Source: UBA932 sp031548545 (lineage in GTDB: Bacteria > Bacteroidota > Bacteroidia > Bacteroidales > UBA932). From it: DNA of 58,865 bases. The position numbers and the translations under genes were made by a program. Position 1 is the stretch's first letter. Every line of letters starts with the position of its first letter. Shown in pieces: positions 17,458 to 25,869 of this stretch. The stretch is from NCBI GenBank assembly GCA_031548545.1, contig JAVBQY010000009.1:1-58865 (forward strand), written 5' to 3'. The notes under the pieces are model-generated. The model was not told where the DNA came from. It saw nothing but the letters and a program-made list of their open reading frames with translations, and did not search any database.

Positions 17458-19740
17458 ATGATGAAATCATTTTATACGGCATTATTATGCCTTTTCCTGG
17501 CCTCTCCGGGCCTTGCCCAACACAAGAACAATTGTGAGTTGTTAGGGCACGTTGTCAATGACAAAGAAGAACACCTGCCTTTCGTTACCGTAGTACTGAA
17601 AGAAAACAATATCATCCGCACCACCGATGCCAAAGGGCATTTTATTTTTACAGACCTCAAACCCGGAACCTATACCATAGCCGTGCAAAGCATGGGATAT
17701 AAAAGCTATGAAGAAAAAATAGCGCTGGCTTGCGACAAAACCACAGACCTGGTCATTCGCCTGCAGGAATCCGCATTGGAAATCGATGCGCTTGTAGTAT
17801 CGGCCAACCGCACGGAAACCTCGCGTAAGGAAACGCCGGTGATCGTAGGCATGCTCTCCCCGAAAACACTGGAGTTAACCAATTCCGGCAACCTGGCCGA
17901 AGGACTGGTCTTCCTTTCGGGCCTGCGTGTGGAAAATAACTGCCAGAACTGCGGGTTCCAACAGGTGCGGATCAATGGGCTTGACGGGCATTATACCCAG
18001 ATCTTGATTGACAGCCGCCCCATCGTGAGCGCCCTCACCGGGGTGTACGGCATTGAACAGATCCCGGCCGGGATGGTTGACCGCGTGGAAGTGTTGCGCG
18101 GCAGCAGCTCTGCCATTTACGGCTCCAACGCCATCGGCGGCAGCGTAAATATCATTACTAAAGAACCCTTGCGCAATTCATTGGCTCTTTCACACAACCT
18201 TAACTGGATAGGCGGTGCAAGCGCCGAGAATATCACCAGTATCAACGCTTCGCTGGTGAACGACAGTTATACGGCCGGCGCCTATGTTTTCGGCAATATC
18301 AACCATCGAAATCCTTATGACGCCGATGGCGACGGGTATACCGAACTGGCAAGGATCAAAGGGTCTACCATCGGATTCCGCGGTTATTACAAGCCTACGA
18401 AATTTTCAAAACTTACGTTGGAGTACCATAATATCAATGAGAACCGCCGCGGCGGAAATAACATGGACCTGCAACCCCAGGAAGCAGATATTGCGGAACA
18501 GGCGGAGCATGATATCAACGGCGGCGGGCTCAAGTATGATCTTTTCTCCTCCGATTACAAACACAGGCTCAGCGTCTACGGATCACTGCAAAACACCGAC
18601 CGCAACAGCTATTACGGCGCCGGAAAAGACCCTAATGCCTTCGGAAAAACTACGGACCTGACCTATGATGCCGGAGTGCAATACGGCTACACCTTCGACA
18701 AACTGTGGTTTATGCCGGCGAATCTTATTGTCGGAGCAGAATTCAATTCCGACCACCTGATTGATAATATGCCCTCTTACAAGCGGAGCACCGACCAAAC
18801 GGCTGATATGGCCAGCCTTTTCCTGCAAAATGAATGGAAAAACGACCAATGGAGCTTCCTGCTCGGCGGCCGGCTGGACAAGCAGAACATGATTGACTAC
18901 CTGATTTTCAGCCCCCGTATCAACCTGCGTTTTAATCCTATCCCCGATGTCGGACTGCGCGTGGGCTATTCCGAAGGATTCCGCGCCCCGCAGGTTTTCT
19001 CGGAGGATTTGCATGTACTGGCAGCCGGCGGCGCCGTAGTACTCACCAGCCTTGCCCCGGGCCTCAGACCCGAAACCTCGCACAGCTTTAATGCCTCTGT
19101 TGATTTATATCATTCTTTTGGCGAGCATATACAGGGCAATTTATTGATAGACGGATTTTACACCAAACTGAAGGACGTGTTTATCCTTGAACCCAACGGG
19201 CATGATGAGCAGGGGAATACACTGATGCTAAAGACCAACGGCGCCGGCGCCGTGGTGAAAGGCTTCAATATAGAAGCCAAGGTAGCCTTTACCAACAACT
19301 ACCAACTACAGGCCGGCTTTACCGCCCAGCAGAGCGAGTACACGGAGCCTTATACTTGGAGCGAAACAGCCGAGCCGGTGACCAAAATGCTGCGCACACC
19401 CGACCTCTACGGTTACCTCACCGCCATGCTTACACCGGTGCGCAACCTTACCGCATCCGTATCGGCGGTATATACCGGCAGTATGCTGGTGCCGCACATG
19501 GCCGGCTACATACCGGCAGACCGGACGGAAGAGACGCCCGGATTTTTCGATGCCGGCTTCAAATTGGCCTACGACTTCAAATTGAAAGGCGGCATAACAC
19601 TGCAGCTATTCGGCGGAATGAAGAATGTATTTAACTCCTATCAGTCGGATTTCGACCAGGGACCGGACCGTGATTCTGGCTATATGTATGGGCCTATTTA
19701 TCCGCGGAGCGGGTTCGGCGGCCTCAAAGTAATGCTATAA
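17458..19740 (+). CDS. TonB-dependent outer-membrane receptor (probable metal or metal-chelate uptake)
   Basis: This 760-residue receptor has a signal peptide (ending GLAQ at residue 21) and an N-terminal carboxypeptidase-D-like beta-sandwich (about residues 25-105, with VVNDKEEHLPFVTVVLKE). The plug domain is at about 120-245, including VEVLRGSSSAIYGSNAIGGSVNIIT. A 22-strand barrel ends at the C-terminus in KVML. The plug contains NCQNCGF, a Cys pair I associate with metal-type receptors. It lacks the long extension of SusC glycan receptors and no SusD gene follows. The upstream His-rich gene supports a metal substrate, which is not proven. Its end overlaps the convergent PIN gene by 17 bases. 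Confidence 0.88.
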   Translation: MMKSFYTALLCLFLASPGLAQHKNNCELLGHVVNDKEEHLPFVTVVLKENNIIRTTDAKGHFIFTDLKPGTYTIAVQSMGYKSYEEKIALACDKTTDLVIRLQESALEIDALVVSANRTETSRKETPVIVGMLSPKTLELTNSGNLAEGLVFLSGLRVENNCQNCGFQQVRINGLDGHYTQILIDSRPIVSALTGVYGIEQIPAGMVDRVEVLRGSSSAIYGSNAIGGSVNIITKEPLRNSLALSHNLNWIGGASAENITSINASLVNDSYTAGAYVFGNINHRNPYDADGDGYTELARIKGSTIGFRGYYKPTKFSKLTLEYHNINENRRGGNNMDLQPQEADIAEQAEHDINGGGLKYDLFSSDYKHRLSVYGSLQNTDRNSYYGAGKDPNAFGKTTDLTYDAGVQYGYTFDKLWFMPANLIVGAEFNSDHLIDNMPSYKRSTDQTADMASLFLQNEWKNDQWSFLLGGRLDKQNMIDYLIFSPRINLRFNPIPDVGLRVGYSEGFRAPQVFSEDLHVLAAGGAVVLTSLAPGLRPETSHSFNASVDLYHSFGEHIQGNLLIDGFYTKLKDVFILEPNGHDEQGNTLMLKTNGAGAVVKGFNIEAKVAFTNNYQLQAGFTAQQSEYTEPYTWSETAEPVTKMLRTPDLYGYLTAMLTPVRNLTASVSAVYTGSMLVPHMAGYIPADRTEETPGFFDAGFKLAYDFKLKGGITLQLFGGMKNVFNSYQSDFDQGPDRDSGYMYGPIYPRSGFGGLKVML

Positions 19741-20287
19741 ACCGAAGATCCTTGGGAATATAATATTTTATTTGTGTTACACCCTTGGGAAAACGAGCCT
19801 TGTTTACGTCAATAGCTTTTGCTATAAAACGATCACATTGCTCCTCGCTATAAACACCCTTGCTATATGCAATATATAAAATATCTAGGGTACCAATGTA
19901 ATCAATGTCGTGCTCATGGCAGTAAGCCGCAATATCCCTGAAATTACTACTGGCAATAATATCTTTCGTATGCATGGCGACAGCCATGCATGCTCTTTCA
20001 CCGGCACCCAACAATGGATTCTTTTTGGTTAAAAGCGCATATTCCTTTTTGATCTCAAGATTAGCCAGAGGGAAGTTCAGCGACTGCAACCGGCCTGTTC
20101 TCATCTCTTCGTTTAACAATGAATTTGCAAGAGGTTTTAAATTAACCTCGTTACATACTTCTGTAAGTACGAAACAAGGATGAGGATTTAATATCTTTGA
20201 CAAATCAGACAAGGCCAGATTGGATATGAAATGAAAGATAACATCTGCATCTATCAGTATTGGCCTATAAGTCTTCTCTGGTGTCAT
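19724..20287 (-). CDS. PIN-domain protein (putative toxin nuclease)
   Basis: This 187-residue protein has the PIN pattern of acidic residues: Asp13/Asp15 in ILIDADVIFHF, Glu43 in VLTEV, Glu97 in GAGERACMAVA, and Asn115/Asp118 in SSNFRDI. PIN domains are metal-dependent ribonucleases common in toxin-antitoxin modules. A C-terminal extension of about 50 residues is longer than in a minimal VapC. The start overlaps the ImmA/IrrE gene by 23 bases, so the two are translationally coupled. The 3' end overlaps the convergent TonB receptor gene by 17 bases. Confidence 0.75.
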   Translation of the reverse strand: MTPEKTYRPILIDADVIFHFISNLALSDLSKILNPHPCFVLTEVCNEVNLKPLANSLLNEEMRTGRLQSLNFPLANLEIKKEYALLTKKNPLLGAGERACMAVAMHTKDIIASSNFRDIAAYCHEHDIDYIGTLDILYIAYSKGVYSEEQCDRFIAKAIDVNKARFPKGVTQIKYYIPKDLRFIALL

Positions 20288-21029
20288 TATCTTCTGCTAA
20301 CTTAGATAAATCAATTCCAATATCCGACAACAAGGATAAATACATACTTTCAGAAATAATACCCTGGTCCCATGCATTATAAGCCAAAACACCATAATCT
20401 CCGATGATTTCATTTTCATTCCCCGGCTCATAGATTTTAGTACTATATCCCAATTGATGAGCCTGCCTTTTTATGCCGATAGACTTATATTGCTCCAGCA
20501 AATTCTGATCAATAAAACCTAATTGTTTTAGTCTTATAAGCATCGCCATATGAGAACAGGCATAAAATTGCTCAATACCAATGATTGTCGATAATGATAT
20601 ACTATTTTTACCCTGCTCCTCCGGTGGAATCATCTCCAAAACACCAAGCCTGGGAAGTAATAAATAAGAGGCAAAAATATCAGCCTTATACTCGTCTTGA
20701 TCTCCCTTAGCATCAAACTTTCCTGCAGAACTTTTTGAAACAGTAAAATTTTCCTGCACAAACAGATGATACAACTCATGACAGATAGTAAAATGCTGAC
20801 GCGCTATAGAATGAGTACTGTTCACCAACATATAACGTTTAGCCATATCTTTGGTTTCTATCTTTATAGACATCCCCGAACAGTCCGTACTTAATGGACG
20901 ATATAGCACCAAAACATTGAGCTTCTGCAAAACACTTTTTAGTCGTATTGGTTCTGTAGCGCCAAGACCATTACGATTTCTAAACTCTTGAGCTCTGGTT
21001 TCCAGATAAATCTCATCTCTTTTATTCAT
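20265..21029 (-). CDS. ImmA/IrrE family metallopeptidase
   Basis: This 254-residue protein carries the zinc protease motif HELYH (His84, Glu85, His88) in the context FTICHELYHLF. A third ligand candidate is Glu113 in DEYKADIFASYLLLP, the standard ImmA/IrrE arrangement. Known members cleave a partner repressor: ImmA cuts ImmR, and IrrE (PprI) cuts DdrO. The partner here is the XRE protein encoded just upstream, whose gene overlaps this one by 8 bases. The residues after about 150 match no domain I recognise and could be sensory. Confidence 0.85.
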   Translation of the reverse strand: MNKRDEIYLETRAQEFRNRNGLGATEPIRLKSVLQKLNVLVLYRPLSTDCSGMSIKIETKDMAKRYMLVNSTHSIARQHFTICHELYHLFVQENFTVSKSSAGKFDAKGDQDEYKADIFASYLLLPRLGVLEMIPPEEQGKNSISLSTIIGIEQFYACSHMAMLIRLKQLGFIDQNLLEQYKSIGIKRQAHQLGYSTKIYEPGNENEIIGDYGVLAYNAWDQGIISESMYLSLLSDIGIDLSKLAEDNDTREDL

Positions 21030-21351
21030 TGCTTAATGCATTGGTCAAATGATGATGATTCAATACTATTTTCTTAAATGACATAATAGTTTTCAGATCA
21101 TCCCCGGAAACACTATCCGCCCTAAAAGCAAAAGCAAATATAATTTGCTGATTTACAACATCCTCATTATATAAATCAATTTCATCTACATTAAAAAGCA
21201 AGGCTAACTTAGCCACAGTATCCACAGGAATAGACCGACTATCAGTCTCATACTGGCTAATAGCCGAATGAGAAACGTTAAGATAAGTTGCAATCTGTTC
21301 TTGTGTATAACCTAATTTTAAACGGAGAGAGCGGATATTTTTTGACAACAT
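21022..21351 (-). CDS. XRE-family HTH repressor
   Basis: This 109-residue protein has the helix-turn-helix near its N-terminus (IRSLRLKLGYTQEQIATYLNV, then SHSAISQYETDSRSIP), about residues 5-45. The frame is open to 21411, but the ATG at 21351 gives the normal length. The C-terminal half (about 65-109) is hydrophobic and may be the region cut by the ImmA/IrrE partner. It is the first gene of a three-gene overlapping operon and probably represses its own promoter. Confidence 0.82.
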   Translation of the reverse strand: MLSKNIRSLRLKLGYTQEQIATYLNVSHSAISQYETDSRSIPVDTVAKLALLFNVDEIDLYNEDVVNQQIIFAFAFRADSVSGDDLKTIMSFKKIVLNHHHLTNALSNE

Positions 21352-21352
21352 A

Positions 21353-21406
21353 TTGTTTTTTAGTTTTTTATCTGTTAAATACAAAAAACAAACTGTGACA
21401 AATTTA
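21353..21406 (-). promoter_or_regulatory. Promoter/operator region of the XRE operon
   Basis: The minus strand has TAAATTTG at 21399-21406 (fits TAnnTTTG). A 9-base inverted repeat (21353-21361 with 21383-21391) lies between it and the start codon, a reasonable place for autorepression. The region is very AT-rich, so the repeat could be chance. Confidence 0.35.
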
Positions 21407-21448
21407 AACAATTTATCGGATTCAGGGAAATATTTAACAATTTTTTCG

Positions 21449-24091
21449 TTATTTCATCAACCTCTTTAGTTCTCGCAATTTATCAAAAGCTTCGAGGGGA
21501 GAGAGTTTTTCAAGCTTAAGTTTGTTCAACTCCTCCCTTATTTTTACCAGGATGGGATCGTCCAGCTGAAAAAATGACATCTGTAAACCAGGGGTCTGGG
21601 GTTGTTTCCGGCCGCTGTCGTCTGTATGGTTTCCACGCCGTGATTCCAGCTTGAGCAGCATTTGCTCGGCACTGTTGAGCACGGCATTGGGCATGCCGGC
21701 CATACGGGCTACGTGGATACCGAAACTGTGCGCTACACCGCCCGGCCTTAATTTACGCAGGAAAATCACCTGCCGGCCGTCTTCTTTCACGCTGACGTTG
21801 AAATTTTTTACCCGCGGGTAAAGCTCCTCCATTTCATTCAGTTCGTGATAATGGGTGGCAAAGAGTGTCTTGGCCTTGGCCGTGGGATGTTCGTGTATAT
21901 ATTCGACCATGGCCCAGGCAATGGAAATACCGTCATAAGTACTGGTTCCGCGGCCTATTTCATCCAGGAGGATCAGGGAGCGGGACGAGAGGTTGTGCAG
22001 GATACTTGCCGTCTCATTCATTTCCACCATAAAAGTGGACTCGCCCTGAGAGATATTATCGGAGGCGCCCACACGGGTAAAGATTTTGTCTACCACGCCT
22101 ATTTCGGCCGAAGCGGCGGGTACATAACAGCCGATCTGCGCCAGGAGTACGATTAGTGCGGTTTGGCGCAGCAAAGCGCTTTTACCCGACATATTAGGAC
22201 CGGTAATGATCATGATCTGCTGCTGCCCGCTGTCTATGCGGACATCATTGGCCACATAACTTTCGCCGGGAGGCAGGAGCTGTTCTATCACCGGATGACG
22301 GCCCTCTTTGATATCAATGGCGTCCGAATCCGTCACCAGGGGTTTACAGTAATGGTATTTCTCCGCCAATGCGGCAAAAGAAAGCAGGCAGTCTACCTGC
22401 GCCACCAGCGCTGCATTGAGCTGTATAGGGCTGATATAATCAAGCAGGGCGGTAATCAGGTCATTGAAGAGCTGTTGTTCCAGCACCAGGATCTTCTCTT
22501 CGGCGCCCAGGATCTTCTCTTCATATTGTTTCAGTTCTTCGGTGATATAGCGTTCGGCGCCCACGAGGGTTTGCTTGCGGATCCACTCGGGCGGTACTTT
22601 ATCTTTATGGGTATTGCGGACTTCAATGTAGTATCCGAAGACATTATTGAAGCTTACTTTAAGGGAAGAAATCCCCGTACGCTCGGCCTCGCGCTGCTGG
22701 ATGGAGAGCAGAAAGTCCTTGCCGTTGCGGGAAATATCGCGCAATTCGTCCAACTCCATATTCACACCGGAAGCAATAACATTGCCCCGGCCGATCTGGT
22801 TGGCCGGTTCCTGCTCCAGTTCGCGGTCTATGCGTTGGGCTATTATATCACAGGGATCCAGTTGTCCGCCTATCTGTTGTAAAGTGGGTTCACCGGCTGT
22901 TTCACATAATGATTTCAAGGGGTTCAGGGCATTCAGGGCCAACCTCAATTGCACGACTTCACGCGGAGTACAACGGCCGGCCGCCGCCCGCGAAATGATC
23001 CGTTCCAGGTCCCCTATTTCCCTGATATGGTTTTTGACCTCCTCCTGCCATTCACTATGTTGTATCGAATAGTCTACCACATCAAGGCGGGCATTGATGG
23101 CCGCCACGTCTTTCAACGGCATGGCCAGCCAACGTTTAAGCAGGCGGGCACCCATGGGCGAAATCGTTTTATCAATGATACCGGCCAGGGTACGTGCATT
23201 TTCATTCGGGGAATAAAAAATTTCCAGGTTGCGTACCGTAAAGCGGTCTAACCAGACGTAATGGTCCTCGTCGATCCGGGAGATGGCCGAGATATGTTTC
23301 AGCCGGTCATGTTGGGTCAACTCGAGGTAGAACAGAATGGCGCCTGCGGCAATGGCGCCCAGGCGCAGGTCTTCTACGCCGAAACCTTTCAGGGAAGTGG
23401 TGTGGAAATGGGTGAGCAGCTTGTCGCGCGTTGCCTCCGGCGAGTAAGCCCATTCATCCATCTTGTAGGTATAATAACGGGAACCGTAGGACTCGGTGAA
23501 AGACTTGTATTGTTCTTTTTTAAGCAGGACCTCTTTAGGAGCGTAATTGGCCAGGAGCTTATCTATATAGGACGTATCGCCTTCCGCCAGGTGAAACTCA
23601 CCGGTGGAAATATCCAGGAAGGCAATGCCGGCGCGGTCTTTATCCATGTACACCGAAGCAAGGAAGTTGTTTTCACGGTGGGATAAGAGAGTATCGTTAT
23701 AAGCGATACCGGGGGTTACCAATTCGGTAATTCCGCGTTTTACAATGGTCTTGGTCAGTTTTGGATCTTCGAGCTGGTCACAGATCGCCACGCGCTTGCC
23801 CGCCCGCACCAGTTTGGGCAGATAGGTTTCCAGGGCATGGTGCGGAAAGCCGGCCAGCTCTATGGAAGAGGCGCTGCCGTTACCGCGGCGCGTAAGGGTG
23901 ATGCCTAAAATTTCACTGGCTTGTACGGCATCTTCGCCAAAAGTCTCGTAAAAGTCTCCCACACGGAACAATAATACGGCATCCGGATGCTTGGCTTTAA
24001 TGGCGTTATATTGCTTCATTAAAGGCGTTTCCGCCGGGCCTTTCTTCAGGGGTTCCGTTAGTTCTGTTGCTGTATTTTCCTTTTTTGCCAT
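21449..24091 (-). CDS. mutS: DNA mismatch repair protein MutS
   Basis: This 880-residue protein recognises mismatches and small loops. The mismatch-contacting Phe-X-Glu is Phe47-Tyr-Glu49 in GDFYETF. The ATPase domain has Walker A ITGPNMSGKSALLR (about residue 630), the TFMVEMNETA segment, Walker B LILLDEIGRGTSTYDG and the ATHYHEL switch. The C-terminus keeps the short helical dimerisation tail. The annotated start overlaps the VanZ-like gene by 34 bases; Met25 is a possible shorter start, but the upstream ATG is plausible because genes in this run are tightly packed. Confidence 0.97.
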   Translation of the reverse strand: MAKKENTATELTEPLKKGPAETPLMKQYNAIKAKHPDAVLLFRVGDFYETFGEDAVQASEILGITLTRRGNGSASSIELAGFPHHALETYLPKLVRAGKRVAICDQLEDPKLTKTIVKRGITELVTPGIAYNDTLLSHRENNFLASVYMDKDRAGIAFLDISTGEFHLAEGDTSYIDKLLANYAPKEVLLKKEQYKSFTESYGSRYYTYKMDEWAYSPEATRDKLLTHFHTTSLKGFGVEDLRLGAIAAGAILFYLELTQHDRLKHISAISRIDEDHYVWLDRFTVRNLEIFYSPNENARTLAGIIDKTISPMGARLLKRWLAMPLKDVAAINARLDVVDYSIQHSEWQEEVKNHIREIGDLERIISRAAAGRCTPREVVQLRLALNALNPLKSLCETAGEPTLQQIGGQLDPCDIIAQRIDRELEQEPANQIGRGNVIASGVNMELDELRDISRNGKDFLLSIQQREAERTGISSLKVSFNNVFGYYIEVRNTHKDKVPPEWIRKQTLVGAERYITEELKQYEEKILGAEEKILVLEQQLFNDLITALLDYISPIQLNAALVAQVDCLLSFAALAEKYHYCKPLVTDSDAIDIKEGRHPVIEQLLPPGESYVANDVRIDSGQQQIMIITGPNMSGKSALLRQTALIVLLAQIGCYVPAASAEIGVVDKIFTRVGASDNISQGESTFMVEMNETASILHNLSSRSLILLDEIGRGTSTYDGISIAWAMVEYIHEHPTAKAKTLFATHYHELNEMEELYPRVKNFNVSVKEDGRQVIFLRKLRPGGVAHSFGIHVARMAGMPNAVLNSAEQMLLKLESRRGNHTDDSGRKQPQTPGLQMSFFQLDDPILVKIREELNKLKLEKLSPLEAFDKLRELKRLMK

Positions 24092-24471
24092 AAGGAAACA
24101 AAGTTACGGATTTTCCAGTAAAAAAGCAATATAGCAGTCAAACAACCGGTTACATTGAAAAAGACATCTTCAATATCCTGGCTCCGACCCATCATGGGCT
24201 GCAGCAATTCAATAAGGATGCCGCAGGATAGCGGTAATAAAAAAGCCGACAGGTAGTAGGTAAGGGGCAATTTATTTTTGTATAGTGCCGGGCCCAATAA
24301 CAAGAGGGTAGCAAATACAAAATGCAGACCGAAATGGACGATTTTATCAAAGCCGGGAAACTGCGACAACCATGAGTTTGAGGGCAGGTCGTCGGGCGGC
24401 ATCAGGCAGAGAATGAAAATCATCACGGTGCACAAGATCGCCATCCAATAATATTTCAGTATTTGTTTCAA
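24058..24471 (-). CDS. VanZ-like membrane protein
   Basis: This 137-residue protein has four predicted transmembrane segments and the VanZ-type DKIVHFGLHFVFATLLL region (about residues 42-58), later followed by IELLQPMMGRSQDIEDVFFNVTG. VanZ-like proteins are widespread; only VanZ of the teicoplanin cluster has a known phenotype. It lies 5 bases after trmN6 and overlaps mutS, so it is part of the secDF-mutS run. Confidence 0.82.
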   Translation of the reverse strand: MKQILKYYWMAILCTVMIFILCLMPPDDLPSNSWLSQFPGFDKIVHFGLHFVFATLLLLGPALYKNKLPLTYYLSAFLLPLSCGILIELLQPMMGRSQDIEDVFFNVTGCLTAILLFYWKIRNFVSLWQKRKIQQQN

Positions 24472-24476
24472 GCTGT

Positions 24477-25208
24477 TTAAAAATTCAGATAAAATGCTGC
24501 AGTAAGCTGCTTGTATTCAAAAGAGTAATCTGAGACAGCCTCCCTATCCATGGCCTTGGTATGAATGTACAACATTTGTTCCTGCAATGGCGCAGGCGTA
24601 CGCGTGAAGGATAAGAGCTGGCGTTTTACAGCTTTCCCGGGCGCTGTACATACGTTTGTTTTGCGTACGCAGTAAAACCCTTTGACCGCCGCTTTCGCTA
24701 TAAAAACACTGGCTTCCACATAGGGGAGTATAAGGCTGAGCATCCCTTCCGGCGCCAGGCACAGGCCGGCGCCATCCAATAAATCATCATAAGGCAGGGC
24801 GGTGGCATGACGCGCCTGCATCCGCTGCAGGTCTCCGGGCAGCAAGGCGTCCACAAAGTAGGGCGGGTTGGAAACAATCAGGTCATATTGCTTGCCGGCC
24901 CCTGCCGCATAGGACTGAAAATCGGCAGTAATAATCTGCACACGGTCCGGCCAGGGGCTTGCGGCTACATTTTCCGCGGCCTGCCGGGCCGTGGCGGCAT
25001 CAATTTCCACGCCGTCAATGAATGCCTGCGGTGCACGCTGGGCCAGCATCAGGGCAATCACTCCGGTTCCGGCGCCCACATCCAATATGCTTCGGGCTCC
25101 GGCAAGCGCAGTCCAAGCCCCCAACAAGACGCCATCGGTGTTGACTTTCATAGCCGCTGCCGATTGTTGTATGGTAAACTGTTTAAAGCGGAAATAATTA
25201 TTCGACAT
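24477..25208 (-). CDS. trmN6: tRNA1(Val) adenine-N6 methyltransferase
   Basis: This 243-residue SAM-dependent methyltransferase has the SAM-binding loop DVGAGTG (43-49) and the catalytic NPPY (114-117) of N6-adenine methyltransferases. The N-terminal FRFKQFTIQQSAAAMKVNTDGVLLGAW is typical of the YfiC/TrmN6 family, which methylates A37 of tRNA-Val. It sits 7 bases after the ABC ATPase gene. Confidence 0.88.
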   Translation of the reverse strand: MSNNYFRFKQFTIQQSAAAMKVNTDGVLLGAWTALAGARSILDVGAGTGVIALMLAQRAPQAFIDGVEIDAATARQAAENVAASPWPDRVQIITADFQSYAAGAGKQYDLIVSNPPYFVDALLPGDLQRMQARHATALPYDDLLDGAGLCLAPEGMLSLILPYVEASVFIAKAAVKGFYCVRKTNVCTAPGKAVKRQLLSFTRTPAPLQEQMLYIHTKAMDREAVSDYSFEYKQLTAAFYLNF

Positions 25209-25215
25209 AAAGGAT

Positions 25216-25869
25216 TTAACGGATCACCAGTCCGTCTTTCATGGTCAGCATCCTATCACTCAAAGCGGCCAGTTCATTGTCATGGGTTACAATCACCACG
25301 GTTTGCTGCAGCTCATCACGCAGGGTAAAAAACAGCTTGTGTAATTCCTGTTTGTTGGCCGAGTCCAGGTTTCCGGAAGGCTCGTCGGCCAGCAGGACAT
25401 CCGGCTTGTTCATCAGGGCGCGGGCTACAGCAACGCGTTGTTGCTCTCCTCCGCTCAAAGCATCCGGTTTGTGCTGCAAGCGGTCTTTCAGCCCTAAAAA
25501 ATCCAACAATTCTTTGGCCCGGCCAATGGCCTGCGCACGCGGCTGACGGGCTATAAAAGCCGGAATACACACGTTTTCCAAGGCCGTAAATTCGGGAAGA
25601 AGATGGTGGAACTGAAATACAAAACCGATATGCCGGTTGCGAAAATCGGACAATTGGCTATTGTTCAGCCGGAACACAGGGGTATCATTGATGAAAACAT
25701 CTCCGGTATCAGGGCGGCTCAGGGTGCCTATAATCTGTAGCAGCGTGGTTTTTCCGGCCCCGCTGGCACCCACAATAGTCACCAACTCCGCCTTTTTGAT
25801 GACGGTATCAATCCCTTTGAGCACCTGCAAGCTACCGAAGGATTTGGTTATGTTCTCAATGCGTATCAT
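25216..25869 (-). CDS. lolD: ABC transporter ATPase, LolD/MacB type
   Basis: This 217-residue ATPase has Walker A GASGAGKT (34-41), Q-loop FQFHHLLPEFTALENV, signature LSGGEQQRVAVARAL and Walker B VLLADEPSGNLD. The LLPEF/ALENV region fits LolD, which powers release of lipoproteins from the inner membrane, or MacB-like exporters. No permease gene adjoins it, so the partner is encoded elsewhere. The start directly abuts the sdaA stop codon. Confidence 0.8.
   Translation of the reverse strand: MIRIENITKSFGSLQVLKGIDTVIKKAELVTIVGASGAGKTTLLQIIGTLSRPDTGDVFINDTPVFRLNNSQLSDFRNRHIGFVFQFHHLLPEFTALENVCIPAFIARQPRAQAIGRAKELLDFLGLKDRLQHKPDALSGGEQQRVAVARALMNKPDVLLADEPSGNLDSANKQELHKLFFTLRDELQQTVVIVTHDNELAALSDRMLTMKDGLVIR

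Noticed and set aside
17349..17537. 62-codon frame before the TonB receptor
   Set aside because: It covers the hairpins and overlaps the receptor start in another frame. No family likeness.
25216..25869. MacB-type efflux operon
   Set aside because: Only the ATPase is present; the neighbours are sdaA and trmN6, with no permease or membrane fusion protein.
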